A stretch of DNA of 64,000 bases from Strongylocentrotus purpuratus (Eukaryota; Echinodermata; Echinoidea; Camarodonta; Strongylocentrotidae). Location of the stretch: positions 34,294,594-34,358,593 of the forward strand of contig NW_022145615.1 in NCBI RefSeq assembly GCF_000002235.5. Reading direction: 5' to 3'. The number at the start of each line of letters is the position of its first letter. The first letter of the stretch is position 1. Under the pieces are notes generated by a model. It saw only the letters and a list, made by a program, of their open reading frames with translations. It was not told the DNA's origin and did no database searches. Made by a program: the position numbers and the translations under genes. This document shows, in pieces, positions 1-10,962 of this stretch.

Positions 1-327
1 TTAATCTTCATTACTGTCAATCATGACTTAAGGACGTAGGTCCCTTAGCTGATTAGCATAGTAACACACATATGATGAAGTAGTCACACAAAACAAATAC
101 TCGCAAATTAGTATTCAATAAAATCTGAGAATGTATGCCATTATCTAGATCTATTAGAAATAAATAATTTTTAAAAATCCTTCCCTAAACTGGGGTAAAA
201 ATAAATATTCCACCTTTATGACCAACAGTGTATATTCTAAAGTAAAGTCTCATCCGTGAAATGATGTATTAATAATATACGATATATACAAGGGACTTGG
301 TAACATTGTTCAGATGAGAGATAGTGG
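1..327. other. Non-coding left edge
   Basis: AT-rich sequence without a supportable gene, RNA or repeat. It ends where the first TIR element begins. Confidence 0.5.
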
Positions 328-1609
328 TGCCCTGGCCCCCCCACTCAGTGTTATTTAGGGTACGCATATGCTCGTTCCCTCTTTTTGAAAGTACCCCCTA
401 TCTGAGGACAGCCAACATTTCCGAACCCCCCTTTCGCGGGCTTTTTGCGGGCTTTTCCTGCCTTGGAGACCCCCCTAAATCAGGAAAAATGCTCAATGTA
501 CCCCCCTAAATTCGGAATAATTTCTCAGGAGTCCGAAGAGATTAGAGAAAAAAAAAGAAAAAACACCCCCTTTTTAAAGAAATATCCGGGTGAAAAGTCA
601 AATACACCCCTTTTTTTTACAATTCTCGGGCCGGACTTTGTCGCACGAAAAGTACCCCTTTACCGGACATTTTGGCAACACGCATGCGGTCATTCCGAAA
701 CCTGAGTGGGGGGGGGGGGGGCGGGAGTGGTGCTAAGGTAGTGACTTCAATTCTAGATGTACAATCTGGAAATTTGAGTGAAAACGGACCATTATTCATG
801 GTACAAATTGAGAAAAACTGATCTGATCGATTCCTTAATTCTCCCAACTATACCATCACAATTTAATTACATTTTAGGTGAATGGAAATCGTCACAAAGC
901 AATAAAATGGCTCTACATTCCATTCCAGACATTTAAGTGTTGACAGATTTTTTATAGCCTGTTTTTATGTCTTTTTTCCTGGAAAAACGGTTGGGAAAAT
1001 TCAAAAATGGTTGCGAGAATTTTACGGGTAATCACTGTTAGAGGTTGTCATACATCGACTCCTTTAAAGAAAACCATAGATATCTTCGTGGTTTGAAATT
1101 TTTTTCATGATTTGTTGCGTGTCAGAGGGTAAGTACAGTAGCATTTTATACAAAAATTAAGCAATTTTTTCATCCACCTTCAACAATGTTACCAAGTCAC
1201 TTTTAAATGTAATTGTACCTACATCAGTTGTATTAATGACATCTTTAAAGATTTAAATTTTGAAAAAGCACTGGAGATCCACCTACACAACACTGTTTCC
1301 AGAGGCAGCTAGTGGCCTCCACATCAGCAACATCTGCCTCACTATTCCTGACAAAGACACTGCTGCCCCCACGCGGGCATTTCTGACCAATTTGACCAGC
1401 AGCCAATCTTGACCAATCAGGATCCATCCGTAATTGGCTAACCAAAAAGAGCCAAGAGGGGTACTTTTCACGCACCAAAGTCCGGCTCGTATAGTACACA
1501 AAAATCCGGCCCGTATTGACTTTACACACCGGACTTTTCAACAGGAGGCAACATGCATATGCGTACCCTAAATAACACTGAGTGATTGGGCCGGGGGGGG
1601 GGGGGGGGC
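328..1609. mobile_element. TIR element with long imperfect inverted arms (non-autonomous)
   Basis: Positions 342-370 and 1556-1584 are perfect reverse complements over 29 bases (the core reads TTATTTAGGGTACGCATATG on the left). The similarity continues inward with mismatches. A second inverted block pairs about 625-655 with 1455-1490 (both contain GGGGTACTTTTC and CAAAGTCCGG, read on opposite strands). C- or G-runs lie between the cores and the outer edges. No transposase ORF is present, and the short ORFs inside have no protein-like character. I could not find a convincing target duplication, so the outer edges are uncertain by about 15 bases and the superfamily is unassigned. Confidence 0.7.
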
Positions 1610-2586
1610 TAACTAACCCTGTCGAAAGAATACTGACGCGTGGTAACCGCTAAAATAAACTTTTACAGACAACCATCAACAAATAACTACCCATGCAATT
1701 ACATATCTTAAACATATACGGTTTTAAAGGATAACAGGGGTAATTACCATGTATAAAGCTTAGGATTCGGTTACAAAGAGACGAGTTTTAAGATGGATTT
1801 GAAAGATTCTAGAGATGTGGCATGACGGATATCTAAGGAAAGGTTGTTCCTTATTGTCGATCGTATCGAATATGGATGCGAGGCGCAGGGAACAGAAATA
1901 GATGTGAAGAATAAGAAGAAGAAGAAGAGAAGCTGGAACCCAATATCAATATCTAATATTATCGTCCGCTCTAAAAACTGCTAGGAATACTAGCATCCTG
2001 CTAGAAAGTCCAATCATAATTAGTTCTAAATTTGAAATAGAAAATACAATACACATGTATGATGTATTATTGATGTTTGTTATGTGCAAGTACAAGCCAT
2101 ATTGTCCCTTACGTTATCCATCACATCAAACATATCAGTATGTATAATGACCGAATCAAGCTGATAGCCCTACTAGAGCTGGAAACAGACAAATATAATA
2201 TTTTATATCAATTTATCTTGATAATCCCATTATACAAGAAGTTTTGGATAAAAATGAAAATTATAAATGCCTTAACATAAACTTCATGCTATATAATAGT
2301 TCATAAAATTTACCTCACTAATAATTTGCAGGAGCACGGCGTAATATTGTTTTTCCATCCTATAGTCAATGTAAGCCATACACGTAATATTAAATCAAAT
2401 ATCATTTGGGATTATACCAGAAAAGATCTGGCATTTTTTGCCTACCGAAAGGGAATACAAACAAAAGATTAGGGTAATACACCACGATTGCTTGTTCCCG
2501 GGTTTACACATATATGCTTAATAAATTTCCTTCAAATTATACATAATTACGTGTATAGTCGGAAAGGCGGAAGTGAAAAAGAAATG
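1610..2586. other. Non-coding stretch
   Basis: No gene, RNA or TIR structure was seen. A short GAA run lies near 1912-1928. Confidence 0.4.
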
Positions 2587-2609
2587 AAGAGAGAGAGAGA
2601 GAGAGAAAC

Positions 2610-2647
<38 letters not shown>
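2587..2647. repeat. (GA)n microsatellite
   Basis: Almost uninterrupted GA dinucleotides. The reading frames across it are low-complexity and not genes. Confidence 0.9.
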
Positions 2648-2648
<1 letters not shown>

Positions 2649-2689
2649 GGGTGGAGGGGCTGGGACTGACTGAGAATCATGTGTATGCT

Positions 2690-2796
2690 TGTAGGTAAGC
2701 AACCAGTTATCCGATGGCTTCAAGTCCTGTCCGATGGGCTTGGGACCTCCCTGTTACGAAACCACTGCGCTCCCACTAAGCCATCGCGCCTCCTCT
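2690..2796 (-). repeat. tRNA-derived SINE fragment (candidate)
   Basis: Read on the minus strand, 2773-2783 is TGGCTTAGTGG, matching the tRNA A-box consensus TGGCNNAGTGG. It is followed by GGGAGCGC, like a tRNA D-arm. The expected B box is degenerate and no cloverleaf can be completed, so this is not a functional tRNA gene. A decayed SINE head is the simplest reading. Confidence 0.4.
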
Positions 2797-3261
2797 GCGA
2801 ATGGAAGAATTCACTTATGAAGATGTCCCCGTCTTAGTTATAGTTATGGTCTTCACCCAGGGGCGTAAATCCCGGGGGGGGGGATGGGGGGGGGGGGCTG
2901 CATCCCCCCTGTCCTGAAGTAGGGGGGATGGCCTGTACAATCATCCCCCCTGATATTACAAAAAAAGAGAGAAAAAAAAGGAAGAAGAAGAAGAAGAAGA
3001 AGAAGAAGAAGAAGAAGAAAAAAAAAATGTGATTGTTTCAATTTTAGTATAATACATGAGAAATGAGTTATTTTTTTAATGTAAGTATAACTGTATAGCC
3101 TACACGGATATAGTATGTCACGATCATTAAGAGTAGTTGCGCGATGTGCGCGAACAAGCACTTCATAAACTTTAGAATAATTTTTCGTTATTTTGCAAGG
3201 TATTATTATAGCCCTGACTTAAAGTGCGCCAGCGCGCGAGCGCTTAAAAAGTGCAATCATG

Positions 3262-3710
3262 TACAGTAGATGCCCGGCTCCCCCCACTTAGTATTATTTA
3301 GGGTACGCGTACGCTCGTTCCCGCCCTTTGAAAGCACCCCCCCCCCACCCTATCTCAGGACTGCCAACATTTCTGAATCCCCCTTTCGCCGGCTTTTCGC
3401 TGGCTTTTCCTACCTTGGAGACCCCCCCCCCCCAATCCGGAACACTGCTAAATGTACAACCCCCCCCCCCCCCAATTTCAGGTGAGCTCTATTCGATCGA
3501 GGGGGACTGGGGGCCAATGCTTTTACTTTTCAAAATGAAATAATCCTGAATGAGCTTTCAAAGCAAGCAGGAATTTCAGGAATTTGATCCCGGGATTTGA
3601 TCAATTTTTCTATGATATTCAAGATATTTCATAACCTCATTTTTACATTTCTCAGGAGTCCGAAGAGAGAGAGAAAAAAACCTACCCCCTTTTTAAAGAA
3701 ATTAAGAGTC
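3262..3710 (+). repeat. Truncated copy of the 328-1609 element, nested in the hAT-type element
   Basis: The segment repeats, with substitutions and a ~150-base insertion, the left arm of the element at 328: TTATTTAGGGTACGC, then GCCAACATTTC, CCTTGGAGACCCCCC and CTCAGGAGTCCGAAGAGA. Only the left arm is present. Its inner end runs directly into the satellite array. Confidence 0.75.
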
Positions 3711-5060
3711 GAGAATGGTACAACGAATCGTCTTCTTTCTCTAATGATTTAATGAAACGTAAAAGCTTCCGCGCTTCGCGCGGGAGGGGGGGGGGGGGGG
3801 GGGAGGGGGGAGGGGGGAGGGGGGGGGGAGGGGGAGGGAAAAAAACTGAATTCAGATGAGGATTAAAAGTCAAGAACGGTACAACGAATCGTCTTCTTTC
3901 TCTAACGATTTAATGAAACGTAATAGCTTCCGCGCGAGGGAGGGGGGGGGGGAAGCAAAAAACTAAATCCAGATGAGGATTAAAAGTCGAGAACGGTACA
4001 ACGAATCGTTTTCTTTCTCTAATGATTTTATGAAACGTAAAAGCTTCCGCGCTTCGCGCAGGAGGGGGGAAGGGAAAAACTGAATTCAGATGAGGATTAA
4101 AAGTCGAGAACGGTACAACGAATCGTCTTCTTTCCTTGATGATTTAATGAAACGTAAAAGCTTCCGCGCTTTGCGCAGGAGGGAAGGGGGGAACTGAATT
4201 CAGACGAGGATTAAGAGTCGAGAACGGTACAACGAATCGTCTTCTTTCTCTAATGATTTAATGAAACGTAAAAGCTTCCGCGCTTCGCGCGAGAGGGGGG
4301 GGGGGGGGGGGGGGACTGAATTCAGACGAGGATTAAAAGTCGAGAACAGTACAACGAATCGTCTTCTTTCTCCAATGATTTTATGAAACGTAAAAGCTTC
4401 CGCGCTTCGCGCAGGAGGGGGGAAGGGAAAAACTGAATTCAGATGAGGATTAAAAGTCGAGAACGGTACAACGAATCGTCTTCTTTCCTTGATGATTTAA
4501 TGAAACGTAAAAGCTTCCGCGCTTTGCGCAGGAGGGAAGGGGGGAACTGAATTCAGACGAGGATTAAGAGTCGAGAACGGTACAACGAATCGTCTTCTTT
4601 CTCTAATGATTTAATGAAACGTAAAAGCTTCCGCGCTTCGCGCGAGAGGGGGGAGGGGGGGGGGGACTGAATTCAGACGAGGATTAAAAGTCGAGAACAG
4701 TACAACGAATCGTCTTCTTTCTCCAATGATTTTATGAAACGTAAAAGCTTCCGCGCTTCGCGCAGGGGGGGGGGAAACTGAATTCAGATGAGGATTAAAA
4801 GTCGAGAACGGTACAACGAATCGTCTTCTTTCCCTAATGATTTAATGAAACGTAAAAGCTTCCGCGCTTTGCGCGGGAGGGAAGGGGGGAACTGAATTCA
4901 GACGAGGATTAAGAGTCGAGAACGGTACAACGAATCGTCTTCTTTCTCTAATGATTTCATGAAATGAAAAAGCTCCCGCGCTTCGCGCGGGATTGGGGGT
5001 AACTGAATTCAGACGAGGATTATTTTCGAGAACGGTACAACGAATCGTCTTCTTTCTCTG
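3704..5060 (+). repeat. Tandem array, about 12 units of ~115 bp, with higher-order repeat
   Basis: The landmark TACAACGAATCGT recurs about 12 times at 110-160 base spacing. Each unit contains GAATTCAGA(T/C)GAGGATTAA, AATGAAACGTAAAAGCTTCC, the palindrome-like CGCGCTTCGCGCG and a G-rich spacer of variable length. Two three-unit blocks (about 4100-4455 and 4455-4800) share unit-specific variants such as TTTCCTTGATGATTTAATG and CGCTTTGCGCAGG, so the array has amplified as a ~355-bp higher-order repeat. Confidence 0.9.
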
Positions 5061-5065
5061 ATATT

Positions 5066-5160
5066 GTTTGTTTGTTTGTTCGTTTGTGTGTGTGTGTGTG
5101 TGCGTTTGCGTGTGTGTGTGTGTGTGTGTGTTGTGTGTTTGTGCGTGCGCGATCGCGTGT
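5066..5160 (+). repeat. (TG)n microsatellite with GTTT leader
   Basis: TTTG repeats followed by two long TG runs, close to the right end of the hAT-type element. Confidence 0.9.
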
Positions 5161-5236
5161 GCTCGTGCTAGTATGTGATGGCTTTCGCCGATCATCCCCC
5201 CACTCCTCGGTACGGATTTACGCCCCTGTCTTCACC

Positions 5237-6244
5237 AAATTATTAATATTATGAAATGTTGCCGGTATTTTCGGTATTTAAAAAGCAAGATATTTATGGC
5301 TGACGAACAAAATGACGGGAGGGTGTCCATCACTAGTTCTCTGCATGGTAATGCAGAAATGATCTTGTAACCACGAGAGTGGAGATCAAAACCAAACCAT
5401 TAAAAACCACTTTACCCTGCTCGAAGTTTGAACACATACAATAAATGTAATGACAAGATAATTAAGGTCATAAAGATTGTCTCCCAAATTGTTATGCACC
5501 TAAATTAGAGAAGAAAAACAAAGCTTTAAAAACTTACGTAACAAAATCACTTCCATTCTCTTTTGTCATTACAAATTTTCAGAGCGATTCAAGAGAAATG
5601 TGTCTCGTACGTCATAGATCTATTGTCTTCTCAAATACCCTGCAATGAAAGCTCCTTTCACTTCATAATGACCATGCAAATAATTATTATCATCAATTTG
5701 TTGTAACCCAGGAAATGTCTTCTAATATCCGCGGTCAAACGTTCATTGAATCGCTTTTCACGTTTTTGAAAGTGGGAACATAACCAGGGGCGGCGAGACC
5801 GAAATACATGGGGCAAAGTATACCTTGTCTCCACTGTCCACTTCGTCATGCGGGAGCCCCCTCTCTTTACATATCATTCTGAAATGTCCTAATTGTGATG
5901 CCACGAGAAACTGATTAAGGAATCATTATCTTTATCGATTCAGTTTGAAGAAAAAGAAATAAAAATGTTGTCTTTCTTCCACTAGATTATGTTTTTGCTC
6001 GAAAGGCCCCTTTTCACAATCAATGCCAGACTCTGGGTTAGATTTTGTGACCAATGAGACGTTATTGCTCCAGGAGGGAGACATACCCCCCCCCCCGTTA
6101 TGCTCCCAACTAACATCGAAAGAGAAATTGAAAGAGAGAAATGGGAAGAGAGAGAGAGAGAAGAGAGAGAGAGAACAAAAAGGGAGATGAGTAGTCCTAG
6201 TAAGTTAGGGAGAGAGGGGAGGGGGGGTGTGTGTTTGTGTGTGT

Positions 6245-6288
<44 letters not shown>

Positions 6289-6390
6289 AGGGGAAAGGAG
6301 AGGCACGGTAAAGAATAACCTGTGAAGACAATTATCACTCTAGTAACTGTTAATCGCAATTGTCTAAAATGCAATTTATTCTGGTAGGAC
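5237..6390. other. Non-coding, with GA and TG microsatellites
   Basis: No gene was recognised. GA runs lie at 6148-6176 and 6250-6283, with TG at 6226-6245. The 130-aa minus-strand frame across them (5982-6374) is a low-complexity artefact. Confidence 0.5.
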
Positions 6391-6580
6391 CACCCTCTCA
6401 GGCGCGGATCAACGGGGGGGGGGGGGGACCCGACGGGCCTAGCCCCCCAAAATAAATAGTGCTCTTACCCCCATCCCCCCCCCGCTTATTCACCGGCTGG
6501 CTGATTCGCAATTAAATATTTTTTCACGGATTGCCCCCCCCCCCCTCTTGCCGCCGGCTGGAACCGCCACTGCACCCCCT
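6391..6580. mobile_element. hAT-type MITE, 174 bp
   Basis: The element is 6399-6572. The ends CAGGCGCGGATCAACGGG and (reverse strand) CAGTGGCGGTTCCAGCCGG are imperfect inverted repeats. The flanks CACCCTCT and CACCCCCT agree at 7 of 8 positions. A G-run follows the left end and C-runs are internal. It is too short to encode protein. Confidence 0.72.
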
Positions 6581-7075
6581 CCTCCATGTTTCAACTAACG
6601 CCCCATATTTGAATGTTAAAGTAGGCCTATCAGCAAAAACTGCATGATCCGCAATATATTACAACCGTTTTCTTATTATACCACAAGGTGTTTAAACAAA
6701 TACAATTAGCCGTTTCGTAAGTCAAATCTGTTTGCCCATTTGTACGTGGCCAAAGTAAATAACTGTGATAATTAAAATAACGGTTATGTAATGCTAATTA
6801 CTTCCGATTCACTTTTCATCATTGCCGAGATTCTCTTCGTCTTTTGAAAGCGTTGATAACCGAGGGTTGTAAATCAGTTGAGTTTTATGTTTCGTTTGTG
6901 TTGAGACGAAAACATTGGAATAAAATTGAGAACTACCCAGTTGTACCCAGATACTTTTTGGAGAAAAATTAAACAGCTGGACCTTCAGCCATCTGCCAGT
7001 TTATGGAGTGGGGTCAGTTTGGTGAGATACTGTAATCAATAATATTGTGCTCATAGTTAAAAAGCGGTTTCTGAA
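6581..7075. promoter_or_regulatory. Upstream region of the gustatory-receptor-like gene
   Basis: AT-rich, repeat-poor sequence before the ATG at 7076. An in-frame TAA lies 15 bases upstream of that ATG. No TATA box or initiator can be assigned with confidence. A 5' non-coding exon may lie here. Confidence 0.3.
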
Positions 7076-10000
7076 ATGAATCGTATTGCAGTCGTTGACA
7101 AGATGGAATCTGCGATCAAAGAAGAACAACTTCCTAGAGCTAATGGAACGGTGAATCCTCTTTGGAATATGATATCGGATCCACTCATCTTTACAATGAA
7201 GATAACAGGAGTATACCACGAAACATCTTCCGAAAGCGCCACCAAAGTTCAGCCCGAAGGTTCAGGGTGGTTTCCTGATCATAAACCGTCTAGGTCTAGG
7301 AGTTGGCTGAATCGCCTTTCTCAGTTCTACCACGCGCTCGTATGCATCTATCTGTGGCTGAATGCAATCCGGATGACCTACGCTATCATCTTGAATGCCA
7401 TGTCTGGAAGATTCAGACAGGATCATATTACATTGGTTGTCTGGTATTACAACACTGCCGCCAATAATAGCATCATGTTCGCGATGTGCTACAGGGAAAA
7501 CGGCATGGCCCTTTTCAGGCGTCACTGGAACTCGTCCGCCACATCCCTCCACGCAAGAAGTACATGTTCCTTGCTCCAAGCAACTCACAACCTTAAGATG
7601 GATGTGGATCCGAAGGTTCCGAAAAGGCACAACAAATTTGCTGTCGATGCAGCAATAATATGTTCTTGTTTCTCTCTCTTGAACACTGCTTCCTTTGGAT
7701 ACCTTGCGTTTGGCTTCGGAATAAGCCCGGCGAGCTCGTTCGGTCTTTGTGGCCCGTGGTATTCAGAACTCTTTTGCGGCATCAACATGATTTCCCCATT
7801 TTTCGGATCGGTTGCATGCGTCCTTCCAGTCGCTCTGTACTCGCTCATATGTCGTAGTATTTCGGCACAATTCACTAATTTGTCTGAAGAATTTGACCAG
7901 GTTGTCAACTCTCCTCGCCCGATGGACAAAACAATACTGAACTGTTTTCGGCGAAGACATGCTATTGTATGCCACACTGTCGAAGTTGCTGATGACGTCT
8001 TTTCTCTTTTCGCAGCTGTGATGTACTTGGCAAACGTTCCCTGTGGTATTTTTCTGCTGTATCAGCTCTTTTACCTGGGTAGCGAATGGTTTTACGTTGG
8101 ATTGACACTTTTCTGGCTCTTCTGCTATTTCGGCAATGTATCAGTGCTGTCTTATTTTGCAGTGCAGGTTCATGAGAAGGTACGACTTCAGTCGGATAAA
8201 GCGAACAAGTCCCCAAAGTTATTACGATGATGTATTATTTACCTCATTAGAATAATTCATAATATCGTTATATGTTATGCAAACTAATGATAATTTGTTA
8301 TACTATATTAGTGTAATCCGTTTTATTATCCATGTCCGGAAAGGAAGTTGAAACAAGGAATATTTACTTACCGACGAAACGTCATTCTATCTATTAAAGC
8401 AAATTTCACAGTATAATGTTTCTCCGAGAAAGCCCCTCCACCACCGGCAAACAGTTGTATTTGGGTCAACTTTATGTCGAGATAATTCATATGAGCTCTA
8501 TTTAAGAACTAAGAACATTATTAGTATTACCAACTTATATTAAGAGGTGGTTATATATAAGTATATGGGGTTCTCTTAAGCAAGTACATGTAGTTTCAGA
8601 AATTTTTATTAAATATCTATGTTAACTCTGATTTATAAACCACTACTTCATTCTTTGTTGATCTTTGCCCTTTATATTTTTAAAATGTGCTTTTTAAATG
8701 CCATTTATATCTTGTATACGTCATTGTAATTTTCTGGTTTCTTTTATATGAACATATTTCGTATATTTTAGATGTATCGTTAAATGGAGAATAAAAAAAT
8801 AAACTAAATTATTATTTACCCCATCGCAGGCTCATTCACTTCGCAGACGTGTGCACGAACTACAGATGGACACATTTGACTCGGACTTATCACAGGTAAT
8901 TACATTGAAGATTACTATCAGTTTGGTTGATTTTGAATATAATTAAATATAGGTTTCTCCGCTGAAAATAAATGCATGAATCTTGAAAACATGCCTGACG
9001 TGCAAAATGAATTCACAAACCTGAATTTTGTCGCCCGATTGTTGATTTTTTTATGCCCTGATTCTTAATTTGTTATCACCGGAATCCGTCCTTAGGGGAC
9101 GACATAAATATGTGTGTGCTTATTCGAACGCACACAGCGTGAATTTGAGTGACAAAATGATGGGATTGGCAGGGAAAACCATAATTTATTCGGAAGCAGA
9201 TGTTCCTTGAAAAAAGAATCATTATAAAGGTATTTCCAAAAATTAATTGACAAAAGTAAAAAGAGAATATATTCTCAGATTATTTTAATGATCTCTCTTT
9301 CTAATAACTATAAGTCATGAATATGCAAATAAGATTGTAATTCGTACATCAATTTTGAAAAATTATATTATTTTTCCTTGCTGGATATGCATATAGGTTT
9401 ATGATTCTGCTTATGTTGGGTATATAGGACCAAAAACTCAGATTGTCGAAACCCCTACTTTTTCTTTTTTTTACAATGAAGGAATGTGATTGAATATTTG
9501 TCTTTAAAAGGCGATAGAAATTTTATCTGCTCGAAACGTCAGTTGCACTTTTTAAGTAGCAGAAAAACTTTCAAATAAGATTGTTTTTATACATTTTTGA
9601 CTTTCAAGCCAAGAAAATAGTGAAAATGTTTTGAAAACCTTACTCACAATACAAATGTTCATTGTTTAACCCTCTTTTCTCTTTGATTAGGTCCAGATCT
9701 TGTTTTTGGCTCGACTGAATGGTCCAGAAATCGGAATGACAGCTCTTGGTTGCTTCGTCATCACAAAGGAACGAGTTTTAGCGGTACGTACTTCATCACT
9801 AGTAAATACAGTAATAATAATCGTATAACTTTCATTTATAACATGGATAGCCCTATAAAAAAATAGCTCACTCATGGGGGGGGGGGAGGGAGCAAGTCTG
9901 TGATTTTATTAGAATAAAACTACCTTTGCTGACAATTTATTTTTCATAAATAATTCTTTTTTCATTTTTTTTTCAAGGACATCATGACAATCAGTTTTGT

Positions 10001-10591
10001 CTGTATCTTGGGAGGTGTTTCAGGAGAAAAAAAAAATGTATTACTGATAAGGACTATCTCTAAACAAGAAATTTCATCACGTTTCATAACAATTTTGAAT
10101 ATTCCAGTATTACCTTACCGTATTAAAACAAGCACACTATGAAGAGAAACACTTTAACATTCGCCTATAAAGTCGACACAAATAGTAACCTTATAATTAT
10201 AGTTCACGGAACAATCGAAGAAAAATATAATCGAACACACACACACACACAAACCAATACATTTCTGGTTTTATATTTGAAGAATAGTTTAAAAAATAGT
10301 ATTGTTGTGTTTATTTTGTTGTGTTCCTTTCTTTCATGTATGATATCAGAATGCCAATCCTAATTTTATTAGGTTTTAAATAATATTGACGGTTGTCTAT
10401 AGATCAGATTCATTACATTAATTACTACTTTCATTTGGTTTTCCACTCTTTTGTCTCCTGTCCTACAGGTGATGAGCACATTAATCACCTTTTTCACCAT
10501 CCTCCTCCAGTTTCAAGGTTTAAGTCCTTCTGATGATGTCACCATGGCAACGACAAACATTTCGATGACGACTGGTGTATATACCACCTGA
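7076..10591 (+). CDS. Gustatory-receptor-like (GRL) seven-transmembrane protein, four exons, 461 aa
   Basis: Exons 7076-8179, 8830-8895, 9691-9783 and 10469-10591 join in frame. All three introns are phase 0 with GT...AG borders. Reading on past 8179 hits a stop at 8230, which is intron. The product has about seven hydrophobic segments (roughly residues 83-107, 117-137, 190-212, 236-258, 305-330, 338-364 and 424-440) and a long hydrophilic N-terminus, as in the insect gustatory receptor family. Residues 295-312 (HAIVCHTVEVADDVFSLF) match the conserved region before TM5. The C-terminus has GMTALGCFVITKERVLA followed by TFFTILLQF (428-436), the TYhhhhhQF-type TM7 signature. Introns clustered in the last third are also typical of the family. 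The ATG is supported by an upstream in-frame TAA. Ligand and expression are unknown. Membrane chemoreceptor or ligand-gated channel is inferred from the family. Confidence 0.87.
8830..8895 (+). CDS. GRL gene, exon 2
   Basis: Acceptor CATCGCAG and donor GTAATT bound 22 codons (AHSLRRRVHELQMDTFDSDL...). This charged segment continues the intracellular loop after TM6 in phase with exon 1. Confidence 0.85.
9691..9783 (+). CDS. GRL gene, exon 3
   Basis: Acceptor CTTTGATTAG and donor GTACGT bound 31 codons containing GMTALGCFVITKERVLA, the conserved segment just before TM7 in gustatory receptors. Confidence 0.87.
10469..10591 (+). CDS. GRL gene, terminal exon 4
   Basis: Acceptor TGTCCTACAG is followed by 40 codons and TGA. 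It encodes TM7 with TFFTILLQF and a short Ser/Thr-rich tail. The final codons lie inside the first unit of a 63-bp tandem duplication. Confidence 0.86.
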   Translation: MMSTLITFFTILLQFQGLSPSDDVTMATTNISMTTGVYTT

Positions 10592-10763
10592 CCAGACTAG
10601 GACAATATTATCATCCCCTAAACTCACAAGAAGACTGGTGTATATACCACCTGACCAGACTAGGCAGTGGCGGATCCAGGGGGGGGGGGGGGCCGCCCCC
10701 CCCTGGGAAAAAAAACACGTGATTTTCAGCTTTTTAGGGGGCAAAAAAAAAAATGTGCTCACT

Positions 10764-10824
<61 letters not shown>

Positions 10825-10962
10825 ACAGAGCGACTTTTCGGCCAGCGCGATTTTCAAATTTTCGGGAGCAAAAAAAAATTTAAAAAAATTGGGCCCCCTC
10901 CCCTGAGAAATCGTGGATCCGCGCCTGAGACTAGGATTATTGTCCCCCAAACCCACAAGAAG
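10570..10962 (+). repeat. 63-bp tandem duplication covering the GRL stop codon
   Basis: Unit 1 is 10570-10632. Unit 2 starts at 10633 with the same GACTGGTGTATATACCACCT, is interrupted after 10664 by a MITE, and resumes at 10936 (ATTATTGTCCCC, CCCACAAGAAG). The duplication predates the MITE insertion. Confidence 0.85.
10657..10935. mobile_element. hAT-type MITE, 263 bp, with a C60 tract
   Basis: The element is 10665-10927 with ends CAGTGGCGGATCCA and (reverse strand) CAGGCGCGGATCCA, flanked by the perfect 8-base duplication AGACTAGG (10657-10664, 10928-10935). It contains a G-run at the left end and an uninterrupted run of 60 C at 10765-10824. It sits about 70 bases after the GRL stop, probably in its 3' UTR. 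Poly-Pro or poly-Gly frames across it are artefacts. Confidence 0.88.

Larger units (their letters stand above)
2850..5236. mobile_element. hAT-type non-autonomous transposon with internal satellite array
   Basis: The element proper is 2858-5228. It starts CAGGGGCGTAAATCC and ends GGATTTACGCCCCTG, an exact 15-base inverted pair, and is flanked by the identical 8-base duplication TCTTCACC (2850-2857 and 5229-5236). An 8-bp target duplication with CAG...CTG ends is characteristic of the hAT superfamily. There is no transposase ORF. The interior holds a G-run just inside the left end, a GAA run, a truncated copy of the 328-1609 family, a ~115-bp tandem array and a TG repeat. The perfect target duplication suggests a fairly recent insertion. 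Confidence 0.88.

Noticed and set aside
2690..2796. Functional tRNA gene
   Set aside because: The A box matches but there is no intact B box or acceptor stem. A decayed SINE is more likely.
7262..7977. Antisense ORFs of 122-130 aa
   Set aside because: They are shadows of the GRL first exon on the opposite strand.
8180..8230. Using 8230 as the true GRL C-terminus
   Set aside because: A GT donor at 8180 joins in phase to three exons that supply the family's conserved C-terminus. The extension VRLQSDKANKSP is intron.
10139..10363. 74-aa ORF inside GRL intron 3
   Set aside because: It includes a CA-repeat-derived Thr/His stretch and lies in an intron, with no protein features.
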